Source: Porphyrobacter sp. HT-58-2
GTDB taxonomy: Bacteria; Pseudomonadota; Alphaproteobacteria; Sphingomonadales; Sphingomonadaceae
Length of the DNA: 64,000 bases
Direction: 5' to 3'
Assembly: GCF_002952215.1 (NCBI RefSeq)
Contig: NZ_CP022600.1
Coordinates: 2,170,001-2,234,000 of the forward strand
Below the pieces are notes generated by a model that had not been told where the DNA came from, did no database searches, and saw only the letters and a program-made list of their open reading frames with translations. Position 1 is the first letter of the stretch, and each line of letters starts with the position of its first letter. The translations under genes were made by a program, and so were the position numbers. This document shows, piece after piece, positions 25,239-34,525 of this stretch.

Positions 25239-26602
25239 TGGCGGACAAGAAACCCGTACTGCTGGTGATCGAGGATGATCCGGGCCTGCAGGCGCAGCTC
25301 AAGTGGGCCTACGACGATTTCGAGGTTGTAATCGCGGGCGATCGTGACAGCGCGATTGCAGCGTTACGTTCGGAAGCACCTGGGGTCGTGACGCTTGATC
25401 TCGGCCTGCCGCCCGATCCCGATGGCACCACCGAAGGCTTTGCCGTGCTTGATGCAATCATGGCGCTTAAGCCAGATACCAAGGTGATCGTCGCCAGCGG
25501 CCACGGTGCGCGGGAAAGCGCGCTCGCGGCGATCGCGCGCGGGGCCTATGATTTCTACCAGAAGCCGATCGACATTGACGCGCTCGGCCTGATTGTGCGC
25601 CGCGCCTTCAATCTGCGGACTATCGAGGAGGAGAACCGTCGTCTGCTCGCCTCCAGCAGTGCCGATAAGACGGTGCTTGGTCGCATGGTCACGGGCGCAC
25701 CGGAAATGGTCAAGGTGGCACGCACGATTGAACGCGTGGCGCGCACCAACGTGTCAGTGATGCTGCTGGGCGCGAGCGGGACAGGCAAGGAGCTGCTTGC
25801 GCGGGGGCTGCATGATGCGAGCGACCGGGCCAGCGGCCCGTTTGTTGCGATCAACTGCGCGGCAATCCCTGAAAACCTTCTGGAAAGCGAGCTGTTTGGT
25901 CACGAAAAGGGCGCCTTTACCGGAGCAGTCAAGACCACTGAGGGCAAGATCGAAAGTGCCAACGGCGGGACGCTGTTCCTTGACGAGGTGGGCGATATTC
26001 CGCTGCCGCTTCAGGTCAAGCTGCTGCGCTTTCTGCAGGAACGCACGATCGAACGCGTTGGCGGGCGCCGAGCGATCCCGGTCGACGTGCGAATTGTCTG
26101 CGCGACCCATCAGGATCTTGAAGGCATGATCCAGCAGGGCCTGTTCCGGGAGGATCTGTTCTACCGCCTTGCCGAAATCGTGGTCCGTATACCGGGACTG
26201 GCCGAAAGGTTCGGCGATCCGGTGCTGCTGGCCAAGGTGTTCCTCAAGCGGTTCGCCGCCGAGATGAATCCTGCCGTTACCGGCTTTGCCCCCGACGCCT
26301 TGGCCGCGATCGATGCGCATGATTGGCCCGGCAATGTCCGCGAGCTGGAAAACCGGGTGAAGCGAGCGGTCATCATGGCTGACGGCAAATTGGTGGGTGC
26401 CGAAGACCTCGATTTCGGCAAGGGTGAAGACGAGGATGCCGACGTCCTCAATCTCAAAGCCGCGCGCGAGGCTGCCGATCGCCGGGTGATCCGCCATGCG
26501 CTCGCCCGTAGCGAAGGCAATATCTCCAGCACCGCCAAGCTGCTCGGGATCAGCCGTCCGACGCTGTACGACCTGCTCAAGCAGTATGACCTGCAGACCT
26601 AG
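25238..26602 (+). CDS. prsR: PEP-CTERM-box response regulator PrsR (sigma-54 activator)
   Basis: This 454-residue NtrC-type regulator has a receiver domain (phospho-acceptor Asp in VVTLDLGLPPDPDG) and an AAA+ domain with Walker A GASGTGKE and the sigma-54 contact loop GAFTGA. A Fis-type helix-turn-helix lies at the end (NISSTAKLLGISRPTLYDLL). It therefore activates sigma-54 promoters. ATG 25238 follows AGGAGG by 7 bases and overlaps the prsK stop. Confidence 0.9.
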   Translation: MADKKPVLLVIEDDPGLQAQLKWAYDDFEVVIAGDRDSAIAALRSEAPGVVTLDLGLPPDPDGTTEGFAVLDAIMALKPDTKVIVASGHGARESALAAIARGAYDFYQKPIDIDALGLIVRRAFNLRTIEEENRRLLASSSADKTVLGRMVTGAPEMVKVARTIERVARTNVSVMLLGASGTGKELLARGLHDASDRASGPFVAINCAAIPENLLESELFGHEKGAFTGAVKTTEGKIESANGGTLFLDEVGDIPLPLQVKLLRFLQERTIERVGGRRAIPVDVRIVCATHQDLEGMIQQGLFREDLFYRLAEIVVRIPGLAERFGDPVLLAKVFLKRFAAEMNPAVTGFAPDALAAIDAHDWPGNVRELENRVKRAVIMADGKLVGAEDLDFGKGEDEDADVLNLKAAREAADRRVIRHALARSEGNISSTAKLLGISRPTLYDLLKQYDLQT

Positions 26603-28069
26603 TCTCCTGACGATCTTTGCCGCGCTGGCACTGGTTCTGGCGGGCTGTTCGGAACCGGCGGGAGAGACCACGTCCAGTCAGACAGCGGCCCGCAATCCTG
26701 CCTATGCCAAACTGATGGCCGAAGCCGATGCGGCTTTGGGGCGCGGCGCTTTGGAGGAGGCGGGGCAATCGCTTGATGCAGCTCGCGAACTGGCACCGGA
26801 TGATCCTCGCCTATGGGTTGCCATTGCACGCCTGCGATTTCGCGGGGTGAGCAACTGACCGCGCTTGAGGCGGCGGATCGCGCGCTTGCGCTGGGGCCGC
26901 GGCATGGCCCGGCGCTGCTGATGCGCGCGCTGATGGTCCGCGATGTGCATGGCGCGTCGGATTCTTTACCCTGGTTCAAGGCCGCGATTGCCGCGGATCC
27001 CGAAAATGCCGACGCGCTGGCGGAATATGCGGCGACGCTTGGTGATGGCGGGCAGGCTCAGGCAATGCTCGAGGCGGTGCGCGCCTTGGCCGAGGCTGCT
27101 CCAGATGATCCCCGAGTTTTCTATCTTCAGGCAGTTCTGGCTGCGCGCGGCGGCGAATTTGCTCTGGCGCGCAGCCTGCTCGCCCGAAGCGGCATGGCCG
27201 CCCGCGGGATCCCTGCGGCTATGCAGCTTGATGCTGTCATCAATCTTGCTGAGGGAAACGCCGATAGCGCCGCCACCACATTGGAGACGCTAGTAGCACG
27301 CCAGCCTGCCAATGCGCGATTGCGCGATTTGCTGGCGCGGGCTCTGTTCGATGCCGGACGTCCGCAGGCAGTGGTGCAAAAATTCGCTGAGCAGGCGCAG
27401 CTACCCGAAGCCTCGCCCTATCTCGTCATGCTTGTGGCACGGGCTCACGAGCGGCTTGGTGATCGCGCAGAGGCTGCGCCTCTGCTTGTACGGGCCTATG
27501 GCGGCAGCACCGGCGCACCCGTGGTGCTGGCCCTGCGCGAGAATCTGCCTGCGCCGAGTGCCACCGCGCGCGCTGCCGGATTGGCCGGGAACTGGAGCGC
27601 GGCATGGTCTGGCGTTGATGCGTTGACGGCGCGGTTTCCCGCCTCTGCCGATGTTGCGGTTCTGACAGGGGACGTGGCCTTGGCCGACGGTGACCCCCGC
27701 GGCGCGCTGGAGGCCTATGCTCGTGCCGCGCTGGTCAAGCGGCCTTGGCCTTTGGCGCGCAAGGCGGCTTGGGCCTATGTGCAGGCGGGCGATCCTGAGG
27801 CGGCCAAGGTTCTGCTTGCGCGTCATGTTGCAGGAGAGCCCGATGCAGCCAGTGCGCTTGTGGCCTTGGCCCGGCGTCAGGCCGAGGGTGGTGCTTGGAG
27901 CCGGGCAGCGCTGCTGCTCGATCATGCGATAGCGCGCGAGGCGGGACATGATCCTTCGCTGCTCGCGCTGCGCCTGCGGGCGGCGCGCGAAACCGGAGAT
28001 AAGGCGGGCGAACGTCGATTTGCCGCAATGCTGGCAGAGGTTCAGCCCCGCCCGCTCACGGTGCGCTGA
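26586..28069 (+). pseudogene. TPR-repeat lipoprotein of the XrtA/PEP-CTERM locus (PrsT-like), frameshifted
   Basis: Two frames together make one protein of about 490 residues. Frame 1 starts at ATG 26586 inside the prsR end and gives a lipoprotein signal (FAALALVLAGCSEP), then TPR helices up to WVAIARLRFRG, but stops at 26858. Frame 2 continues at EQLTALEAADRALALGP and runs through several TPRs to 28069. Adding one G to the GGGG run at 26844-26847 restores a continuous frame. The position after prsK and prsR matches PrsT, an outer-membrane TPR protein, though PrsT is usually longer. This may be a real mutation, phase variation or a consensus error. Confidence 0.7.
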
Positions 28070-28119
28070 CGTCTTTCGCTATCGACAAACCGGAAGGGTC
28101 AGGGCAGGGCGCCGTGCCG

Positions 28120-29097
28120 ATGGCCAAGCCCTTTGCCCTGCCGCGTCTGCCGTTTCTGACCGATCCAATGATCGCCGTGTTGCTAGCAGCCACGGCTCTT
28201 GCGCTTGTGCTGCCCGCGACGGGAGAGGCGCGCGGAATTGCCGGGCTGGTTTCGAACATCGGGATCTTCGTGCTGTTCCTCGTCAACGGGATGCGCATTC
28301 GCCGGTCCGAGATTGCACGGGGCCTGACCAACTGGCGCTATTTCGGGCCGCTGATGCTGTTCGTTTTCGGAGGCATGGCACTGACAGGCCTCGGTTTTGC
28401 GAGCCTTGCAGAGCATATGCTGCCGCCGCTCGTCGCGCTCGGTTTCATTTATCTTGGCTGCCTGCCTTCCACGGTGCAATCGGCAACCTCCTATACCAGC
28501 CTTGCCAACGGCAATGTCGCCCTCGCTGTGGTGGGCGCCGCGTTGATCAATATCGCGGGCGTATTCGTCAGTGCACCGCTATTCGCGGCTTTGGGCGGGA
28601 GCGCGGCGGGGGAGATCGGTAGCGAAGCGATCATTCGCATCGGCCTCATTCTCATTCTGCCTTTCGTCGTCGGGCAGGCGGTGCAGGATCGGGTAATCGA
28701 CCGCGTGGCCAAGCACCGTTCGCGGATTGCCTGGCTTGATCGGGCGGTGATCGGAATTGCAGTCTATGTCGCTTTCTCGGGCGCGGTGGAGCAGGGGCTT
28801 GCGACAATGTTCGCGCCGGGCGATTGGGCGGTGCTCGCAGGCCTGGTGCTAGCGATGCTGGCGCTCGCCTTGGGGGCAGCTTGGGGCGTCAGCGCTGTCA
28901 TGGGATTGCCACGGTCTGACCGCATCGCGTTTCTCTTCGCCGGGTCACAGAAAAGCGTGGCCATCGGCGCTCCGCTGGCCGCGATCCTGTTTCCGCCTTC
29001 CAGTGCGGGCTTCGTGATCGCGCCGCTGCTGCTCTACCACCTTGCGCAATTGGTGCTGGCCGCGCCGCTGGCGCTGAGGCTCGCAAGGAACGTCTAG
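28120..29097 (+). CDS. Bile acid:sodium symporter (BASS) family transporter
   Basis: This 325-residue protein has nine or ten hydrophobic helices. The family patterns are [18 protein letters not shown] near helix 2, [20 protein letters not shown], and [19 protein letters not shown] in the second half. The substrate is an organic anion, not identifiable here. ATG 28120 is chosen over GTG 28114; both are in frame. Its stop overlaps the stop of panB on the other strand (shared CTAG). Confidence 0.85.
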   Translation: MAKPFALPRLPFLTDPMIAVLLAATALALVLPATGEARGIAGLVSNIGIFVLFLVNGMRIRRSEIARGLTNWRYFGPLMLFVFGGMALTGLGFASLAEHMLPPLVALGFIYLGCLPSTVQSATSYTSLANGNVALAVVGAALINIAGVFVSAPLFAALGGSAAGEIGSEAIIRIGLILILPFVVGQAVQDRVIDRVAKHRSRIAWLDRAVIGIAVYVAFSGAVEQGLATMFAPGDWAVLAGLVLAMLALALGAAWGVSAVMGLPRSDRIAFLFAGSQKSVAIGAPLAAILFPPSSAGFVIAPLLLYHLAQLVLAAPLALRLARNV

Positions 29098-29966
29098 GCC
29101 TTGGGCTGATAGGTCTGGTCCGCTGTGGGGAAGCTGCGGGCGCGCACTTCTTCCGCATAGCGGGCCACGGTGCGGTCAATCACGCCGGCGATGTCCTCGT
29201 AACGCTTCACGAAGCGCGGCACGCGTTCGAACATGCCGAGCATGTCTTCGGTCACCAGCACCTGCCCGTCGCACTGGGCCGAGGCGCCGATGCCGATGGT
29301 GGGGCAGGCCACAGCCTTGGTCGCCGCGATGGCGATGGGTTCAACCACGCCTTCGATGACGATCGCGAAAGCCCCCGCCTCGTCCAGCGCCTTTGCGTCT
29401 GAGACGATCTTCTCCGCCTCGGCATCCGAACGCCCGCGTGCGCCATAGCCGCCAAGCACGTTCACCGCCTGCGGGGTAAGGCCGACATGGCCCATCACCG
29501 GAATGCCGCGCTGGGAAAGGAAGGCAACGGTCGGCGCCATCGCCGCCCCACCTTCAAGCTTCACCGCCGCAGCGCCGGTCTGCTTGAGCAGATAGGCCGC
29601 GCTTTCGAAGGCCTGTTCGGGCGAGGCCTCATAGCTGCCGAAAGGCATGTCAACCACCACCACCGAATGGTAGGAGCCGCGCACCACCGCCGCGCCGTGA
29701 TTGGCCATCATCTCCAGCGTCACCGGCACGGTCGAAGGCAAGCCGTAGATCACCTGCCCGAGCGAGTCCCCCACCAGCAGCAGGTCGCAATGCGCATCGA
29801 GCAACTGCGCCTGCCGCGCCGTGTAGGCGGTGAGCATCACCAAAGGCTCGCCCGTCACCCCGTCGGTCTTGCGGGCGCGGATCGCGGGCACAGTCAGCCG
29901 CTTCATTGGCGCCGGGGTCGGGTTGGCGCGACTGGTGGAGGTGTCGAGCTGGAAGGTCGTGGACAT
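29094..29966 (-). CDS. panB: 3-methyl-2-oxobutanoate hydroxymethyltransferase
   Basis: This 290-residue TIM-barrel enzyme adds the methylene-THF carbon to 2-oxoisovalerate, the first pantothenate-specific step. Motifs are [57 protein letters not shown] and [21 protein letters not shown] 29966 ([12 protein letters not shown]) is taken; the frame is open 60 codons upstream without family-like sequence. The substrate links it to the ilv genes later in the window. No panC is adjacent. Confidence 0.93.
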   Translation of the reverse strand: MSTTFQLDTSTSRANPTPAPMKRLTVPAIRARKTDGVTGEPLVMLTAYTARQAQLLDAHCDLLLVGDSLGQVIYGLPSTVPVTLEMMANHGAAVVRGSYHSVVVVDMPFGSYEASPEQAFESAAYLLKQTGAAAVKLEGGAAMAPTVAFLSQRGIPVMGHVGLTPQAVNVLGGYGARGRSDAEAEKIVSDAKALDEAGAFAIVIEGVVEPIAIAATKAVACPTIGIGASAQCDGQVLVTEDMLGMFERVPRFVKRYEDIAGVIDRTVARYAEEVRARSFPTADQTYQPKA

Positions 29967-30103
29967 GGGCCGGGGTGTAGCGCCTGTGCGCTTCGGGGGA
30001 AAGCCCGCGCTTTGGCGCTTGTTTTGCGAGCCTGTTGCGCTAGCGTTGGACAGTGATGATTGCGCCGGGGATTGTCGCGCGATCAATGGGAGACCAATTC
30101 CAG

Positions 30104-31681
30104 ATGTTTCTTGATCGGGTAAAGCCGCTCGATGCGATCCTCGCAACAGCGGAAAAGAAATCGCTGCATCGCTCGCTTGGAGCGGTGCAGCTGACCTTGT
30201 TCGGCATCGGCTGCATCATCGGCACTGGCATCTTCGTGCTGACGTCTGCCGGGGCGCAGAAGGCCGGGCCGGGATTGATGCTGGCCTTCATCATCGCCGG
30301 ACTTGTCTGTATCGTGGCTGCGCTCTGCTATGCTGAGATTGCTGCAATGGTGCCGGTGGCAGGCTCTGCCTATACCTATACCTATGCTACAATGGGCGAG
30401 TTGCTTGCCTGGACTGTGGGCTGGGCGCTGGTGCTCGAATATGCGATCGCGGCTTCAGCCGTTTCGGTCGGTTGGTCGGGCTATTTCGCAGGGACGATCC
30501 TCAACGAGTTTTTCGGGCTCAGTCTGCCAGCCTGGCTCAGCGCCGGGCCGCTGGCGCTCGGCGGGTCGGAAGGCGGACTGATCAACTTGCCCGCCCTCGT
30601 CATTGCCTTGCTGGTCACGTGGCTGCTGATGATCGGCACCACTGAAAGCGCGCGGGTCAATGCCGTGCTGGTGGCGATCAAGATCACTGCGCTGACTGCC
30701 TTCATCGGCCTCACCCTGACGAGCGCCTATTTCGATCCCGACAAGTTCAATCCTTTTCTGCCGGCCGGGATTTTCGGCGGCTTCGGCAGCGGGGTGGGCG
30801 CAGTTGGCGCGGCGGCGACGATTTTCTTTGCCTACGTGGGCTTTGACGCGGTCTCGACCGCGGCGGAAGAGACCAAGAACCCGCAGCGCAACGTGCCTAT
30901 CGGTCTGGTCGGGTCGCTGCTGATCTGCACGATCTTCTACATCCTCGTGGCGGCAGGCGCGATCGGGACCATCGGCGGGCAGCCGATCATGGGGCCGAAC
31001 GGCATGCCTTTCCCCGCGGGGTCGGAAGAACTTGCTCGTCAGTGCCTGATGCCTGAACACCGCGATGCGCTGGTGTGTTCGAACGAGGCGCTGGCCCATG
31101 TGTTGCGCCAGATCGGCTTTTCCGGCATCGGCAATGTGCTGGGCATCGCGGCGTTCCTTGCGCTGCCTTCGGTGATCCTGATCCTGTTGTTCGGTCAGAC
31201 CCGCATCTTCTTCGTGATGGCGCGCGACGGGCTGTTCCCGGAGAAGCTCGCCGAGGTGCATCCCAAGTGGAAGACGCCCTATATCGTGACCGGTCTGACC
31301 GGCCTGCTGGTCGCGGTCGCCGCGGCCTTCCTTCCGGTGGGGCAGCTGGCCGATATCGCCAATGCCGGGACGCTTTACGCTTTCTTCATGGTGGCTATCG
31401 CTGTGATGCTGCTGCGCAAGCAGGCTCCTGATCGCGAGCGTCCCTTTACGGTGCCGGCGCTGTGGCTGGTCGGGCCGCTCACGATTGGCGGTTGCCTTTT
31501 CCTGTTCCTCAATCTGCCGACTGAGGCGATGCTGGTGCTGCCGGGCTGGACCATCATCGGCTTTATCATCTACTTCGCCTATAGCCGCCGCAGCAGCCAT
31601 CTTGGCCGCGGTGTTGTGGTCGTGGTTGACGACATCGAGGGTGAGGAAAAGATGGTGCCGATCGACACCTCGGAGAATTGA
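30104..31681 (+). CDS. APC-family amino acid permease
   Basis: This 525-residue permease has about 12-13 membrane helices. Its N terminus [20 protein letters not shown] contains the substrate-binding GxGIF motif, and [16 protein letters not shown] is typical of the cationic amino acid transporter branch. A cysteine-containing extracellular loop ([20 protein letters not shown]) is inserted between helices. ATG 30104 follows GGGAGA by about 11 bases; ATG 30086 (MGDQFQ) is an alternative. It ends at a strong terminator. Confidence 0.88.
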   Translation: MFLDRVKPLDAILATAEKKSLHRSLGAVQLTLFGIGCIIGTGIFVLTSAGAQKAGPGLMLAFIIAGLVCIVAALCYAEIAAMVPVAGSAYTYTYATMGELLAWTVGWALVLEYAIAASAVSVGWSGYFAGTILNEFFGLSLPAWLSAGPLALGGSEGGLINLPALVIALLVTWLLMIGTTESARVNAVLVAIKITALTAFIGLTLTSAYFDPDKFNPFLPAGIFGGFGSGVGAVGAAATIFFAYVGFDAVSTAAEETKNPQRNVPIGLVGSLLICTIFYILVAAGAIGTIGGQPIMGPNGMPFPAGSEELARQCLMPEHRDALVCSNEALAHVLRQIGFSGIGNVLGIAAFLALPSVILILLFGQTRIFFVMARDGLFPEKLAEVHPKWKTPYIVTGLTGLLVAVAAAFLPVGQLADIANAGTLYAFFMVAIAVMLLRKQAPDRERPFTVPALWLVGPLTIGGCLFLFLNLPTEAMLVLPGWTIIGFIIYFAYSRRSSHLGRGVVVVVDDIEGEEKMVPIDTSEN

Positions 31682-31706
31682 TCGGGCGAGGTGTTTGAAG
31701 AGACGA

Positions 31707-31740
31707 AGGGCCGCCAGTTTTGGCGGCCCTTCTGCTTTGG
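31707..31740 (+). terminator. Intrinsic terminator of the amino acid permease
   Basis: A perfect 9-bp stem GGGCCGCCA-GTTT-TGGCGGCCC is followed by TTCTGCTTT, 26 bases after the stop codon. It insulates the SOS genes that follow. Confidence 0.85.
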
Positions 31741-31773
31741 GGGAGGGGGATGATTGCCAAGCTGGAAATCTTG

Positions 31774-31788
31774 GAACATAATGAGAAC
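31774..31788 (+). promoter_or_regulatory. LexA box upstream of imuA
   Basis: GAACATAATGAGAAC fits the alphaproteobacterial LexA operator GAAC-N7-GAAC exactly and lies 2 bases before the imuA ATG, so LexA binding would block initiation or early elongation. Confidence 0.88.
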
Positions 31789-31790
31789 AT

Positions 31791-32560
31791 ATGAGTCGTT
31801 CGTCCATGCCTTTCCAACCTTCCAGACCCTCTCCCGCGCGTCTCCTGCCCGCCCGTTTATCCGACGTGCGCTGGCAGCCGGGCCTCACCGCGCAACCGTT
31901 CCATTCCGAAATCTTCGCTCCTGCCACCGAGGCGAGCGGGGCAGGGCTGGCGCTTGCGCTGGCGCGTGACGCCTTGACGTCAGTTGAGGCGGGGAGCGAC
32001 GACACCCGCCAGGTGCTGTGGGTGCAGGATCGCGCGGCGATCCGGCTCGGCGGGCGGCCGTGTCTTGCGGGCCTGCCGCCTGATCTGCGTCATCGCCTGA
32101 TCCACGTCGCAGCCCACACCCCGAAGACGCGCTGTTCGCGCTGGAGGAGGGGCTCAAGTGCCGTGACCTCGCCTGCGTGATCGGCGAGATCGCGGGCAAC
32201 CCGCGCGCGCTTTCCTTCACCGCATCACGCCGCTTGAGCCTCACGGCGGAACGCCACGAGGTCAGGCTGTGGCTGGTGCGGCTCGATGCCGTGCCGGACC
32301 TCTCCTCCGCCCGGATGCGCTGGCAGGTGCGCGCGGCCCCGTCGCCGCGCCCGCGCTGGAACCTCGCCGCCCCCGGCACTGCCAGCTGGCACGCCGAACT
32401 GTTCCGCGCGCGGGCCCATGCTCCGGGTGAATGGATGCTTTGCGATGACGACGGAAACTTGCGCATCTACCGCGATGCCGACCGTGCGGCCGCGACGGAT
32501 CCTGTCCGTCTGGTTCGCCCGACTGTCGGTCGATCGTTGGCGGCGCGCGTTCGCGCCTGA
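31791..32560 (+). pseudogene. imuA: ImuA, SOS mutagenesis accessory protein, frameshifted
   Basis: ImuA is a RecA-like partner of ImuB and DnaE2 in induced mutagenesis. Frame 1 (from ATG 31791) runs through VLWVQDRAAIRLGGRPCLAGL and LRHRLIHVAAHTP, then goes out of frame and stops near 32180. Frame 2 reads EDALFALEEGLKCRDLACV then IGEIAGNPRALSFTASRRLSL to 32560. Restoring one G near 32121-32124 (ACCCCGAAG to ACCCCGGAAG) yields an uninterrupted ~256-residue protein of normal ImuA length. It overlaps imuB by 86 bases. Either a real inactivation or a consensus error. Confidence 0.8.
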
Positions 32561-34067
32561 CGCGCCCGAAACCTGCGCGCCCACCGCGCTGATCATCGAC
32601 ACCGCGCATGGCCCGCGCATCATAGCGGCCAATGATGCCGGGCTGGAGGCAGGGGCGAGGGCTGGCATGTTGCTGGCCGACGCGCGCGCGCTGTGCCCTG
32701 ATCTTGTCGCTGTCCCGGCCGATCCGGCGGGCGATCTGGCAACGCTCGAAAAGCTGGCCCTGTGGGCGCAGCGCTGGGGGCCGTGGAGCGCGCTCGATCC
32801 GCCTGACGGGTTGCTGGTCGATGTCACCGGCGCGGCGCATCTGTTTGGAGGTGAGGAGCGGCTGCTGGCCGATGTCGCGCGGGCTTTTGCTGCCCGCGGG
32901 CTTGCCACCCGCGCGGCGCTTGCACCGACGGCAGGCGCGGCCTGGGCGCTCGCTCGGTATGGCCCGCCTGCCAGCATCCTTCACCCCGGTGACGACCCGC
33001 TCTGCCAGCTCGGCGATCTGCCGGTCGCGGCGCTGCGGCTCGACGATGACGTGCTCACCGTGCTGCGCCGTCTGGGCATCAAGCGGCTCGGCGAACTCGC
33101 CGGGGTGAGCGGTACCAGCGACGATCCGGAGGCCGAGGCCGCCGCGCGCGACGCGCTACGCCGCCGGTTTCGCAATCACCGCTCGCCTGCCGCCAACCCG
33201 CTGCTGCGATTGGACCAATTGCTGGGCCGCTTGCCCGAACCGCTGCTCCCGGTGATCGATCGGCCCATGCCGATGGTGCAGCGCCGGCTGATGGAGCCCT
33301 TGCGTCACCGCGCATCGCTCGACCGGGTGGTGGGCGATCTCGCACAGGACATGGTGCGTGCGCTCGAAGCGCGGGGGGAAGGCGCGCGGCGGCTCGAACT
33401 GGCCTTGTGGCGGGTCGATGGCGAGGTGCTGATGCGCCGGATCGAACTCGCCGCTGCAACCCGCGAGCCAGAGCATATGCTGCGGCTGTTCGCGCGGCGG
33501 CTTGACGATGTCAACGCGGGGTTCGGGATCGAGATGCTGCAATTGCGCGCCAGCTGGAGCGAGCCGCTGGCGCTGTCGCAGGCCGATCTCGATGCTGCGG
33601 CAGAACAGCACGGCACATCGCTGGCAGCCTGCGTTGACCGGCTGACTGTGCGCCTCGGCCAGCAGGCCGTGACCCGCCCAGTCGTGCGTGCCAGTCACAT
33701 TCCCGAGCGCGCGCAGGGCTGGCAGCCACCGCTCGCCCCGGTACCGCCAATGCAAAGCCAACTCGCTTTCAACACCCGCCCGCTCAAGCTGCTCGACCAG
33801 GCCGAGCCGATCGCGGTGCTCTATGCCTCGCCCGATGGCTTCCCCCAGCGTTTCCGCTGGCGCGGTGCGGTACGCGAGGTGGTGCGTGTGGAAGGGCCGG
33901 AGCGGATTGCCCCCGAATGGTGGCGCGAGCGATCCAGCGTGCGATTGCGCGACTATTACCGGATCGAGGACGAAGCCGGACGGCGCTACTGGATCTATCG
34001 TCAGGGGAGTGTGGGCGATGGGCGCGGGGGGACACCGGACTGGTTCCTGCAAGGGCTTTATACCTGA
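32475..34067 (+). CDS. imuB: ImuB, Y-family polymerase-like protein
   Basis: ImuB (530 aa) is a catalytically inactive Y-family relative that tethers DnaE2 to the sliding clamp during translesion synthesis. The N terminus RRILSVWFARLSVDRWRRAF and PTALIIDTAHGPRIIAANDAG are typical, followed by little finger-like and C-terminal regions. The acidic catalytic residues of Y-family enzymes are not in their usual context. I chose ATG 32475 (MPTVRPRRILS); ATG 32445 is an alternative. It overlaps imuA. Confidence 0.9.
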   Translation: MPTVRPRRILSVWFARLSVDRWRRAFAPDAPETCAPTALIIDTAHGPRIIAANDAGLEAGARAGMLLADARALCPDLVAVPADPAGDLATLEKLALWAQRWGPWSALDPPDGLLVDVTGAAHLFGGEERLLADVARAFAARGLATRAALAPTAGAAWALARYGPPASILHPGDDPLCQLGDLPVAALRLDDDVLTVLRRLGIKRLGELAGVSGTSDDPEAEAAARDALRRRFRNHRSPAANPLLRLDQLLGRLPEPLLPVIDRPMPMVQRRLMEPLRHRASLDRVVGDLAQDMVRALEARGEGARRLELALWRVDGEVLMRRIELAAATREPEHMLRLFARRLDDVNAGFGIEMLQLRASWSEPLALSQADLDAAAEQHGTSLAACVDRLTVRLGQQAVTRPVVRASHIPERAQGWQPPLAPVPPMQSQLAFNTRPLKLLDQAEPIAVLYASPDGFPQRFRWRGAVREVVRVEGPERIAPEWWRERSSVRLRDYYRIEDEAGRRYWIYRQGSVGDGRGGTPDWFLQGLYT

Positions 34068-34122
34068 TGTGGTGCCCCCCAGCGCTCAGCATTCCTTTAC
34101 CGAATTGTGAGAGACTTCACTC

Positions 34123-34455
34123 ATGCACCTCGATTCGATCCCGCGCGCATCCGAACGTCGGCCCATGCATCTCACGGTGAAAAGCCGGGTGCGTTCGCGT
34201 GTGGTGTTTGTCGATCTGCTCGACCTGTCCGAAGGCGGCTGCAAGATTCGCGCGAAGGCCGGCTTTGCCGAGGTAGGCGACCGCGTGACGATGAAGGTCA
34301 ACGGAATCAATACGCCGCTCGGCTCGATCGCCTGGGTGGACGGCGGGTTGGCTGGTGTTGCCTTTGAAGGCGCGATGCATCCGGCTGTAATTGATTATCT
34401 GTTCCAGCAGCACGAAGTGCGGGAAAGCCTTCCCAGCTTCCGCCGCATCGTCTGA
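34123..34455 (+). CDS. PilZ-domain protein
   Basis: This 110-residue protein carries a PilZ domain, the cyclic-di-GMP receptor fold. The pattern is ASERRPMHLTVKSRVRSR followed by LLDLSEGGCKIRAK (the [D/N]xSxxG motif) and IAWVDGGLAGVAFE. The first motif is degenerate compared with RxxxR, so ligand binding is uncertain. It sits between imuB and the second LexA box, in the same direction. Confidence 0.8.
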   Translation: MHLDSIPRASERRPMHLTVKSRVRSRVVFVDLLDLSEGGCKIRAKAGFAEVGDRVTMKVNGINTPLGSIAWVDGGLAGVAFEGAMHPAVIDYLFQQHEVRESLPSFRRIV

Positions 34456-34494
34456 TCGATCTTGCAAGCTTTGCATTTGGCAACAAGAATTGCG

Positions 34495-34509
34495 GAACAT
34501 ATAAGGAAC
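34495..34509 (+). promoter_or_regulatory. LexA box upstream of the radical SAM gene
   Basis: GAACATATAAGGAAC fits GAAC-N7-GAAC exactly and lies 17 bases before the radical SAM start. It gives the second half of the island its own SOS promoter. Confidence 0.88.
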
Positions 34510-34525
34510 ATCAAAAGGTGTTCCG

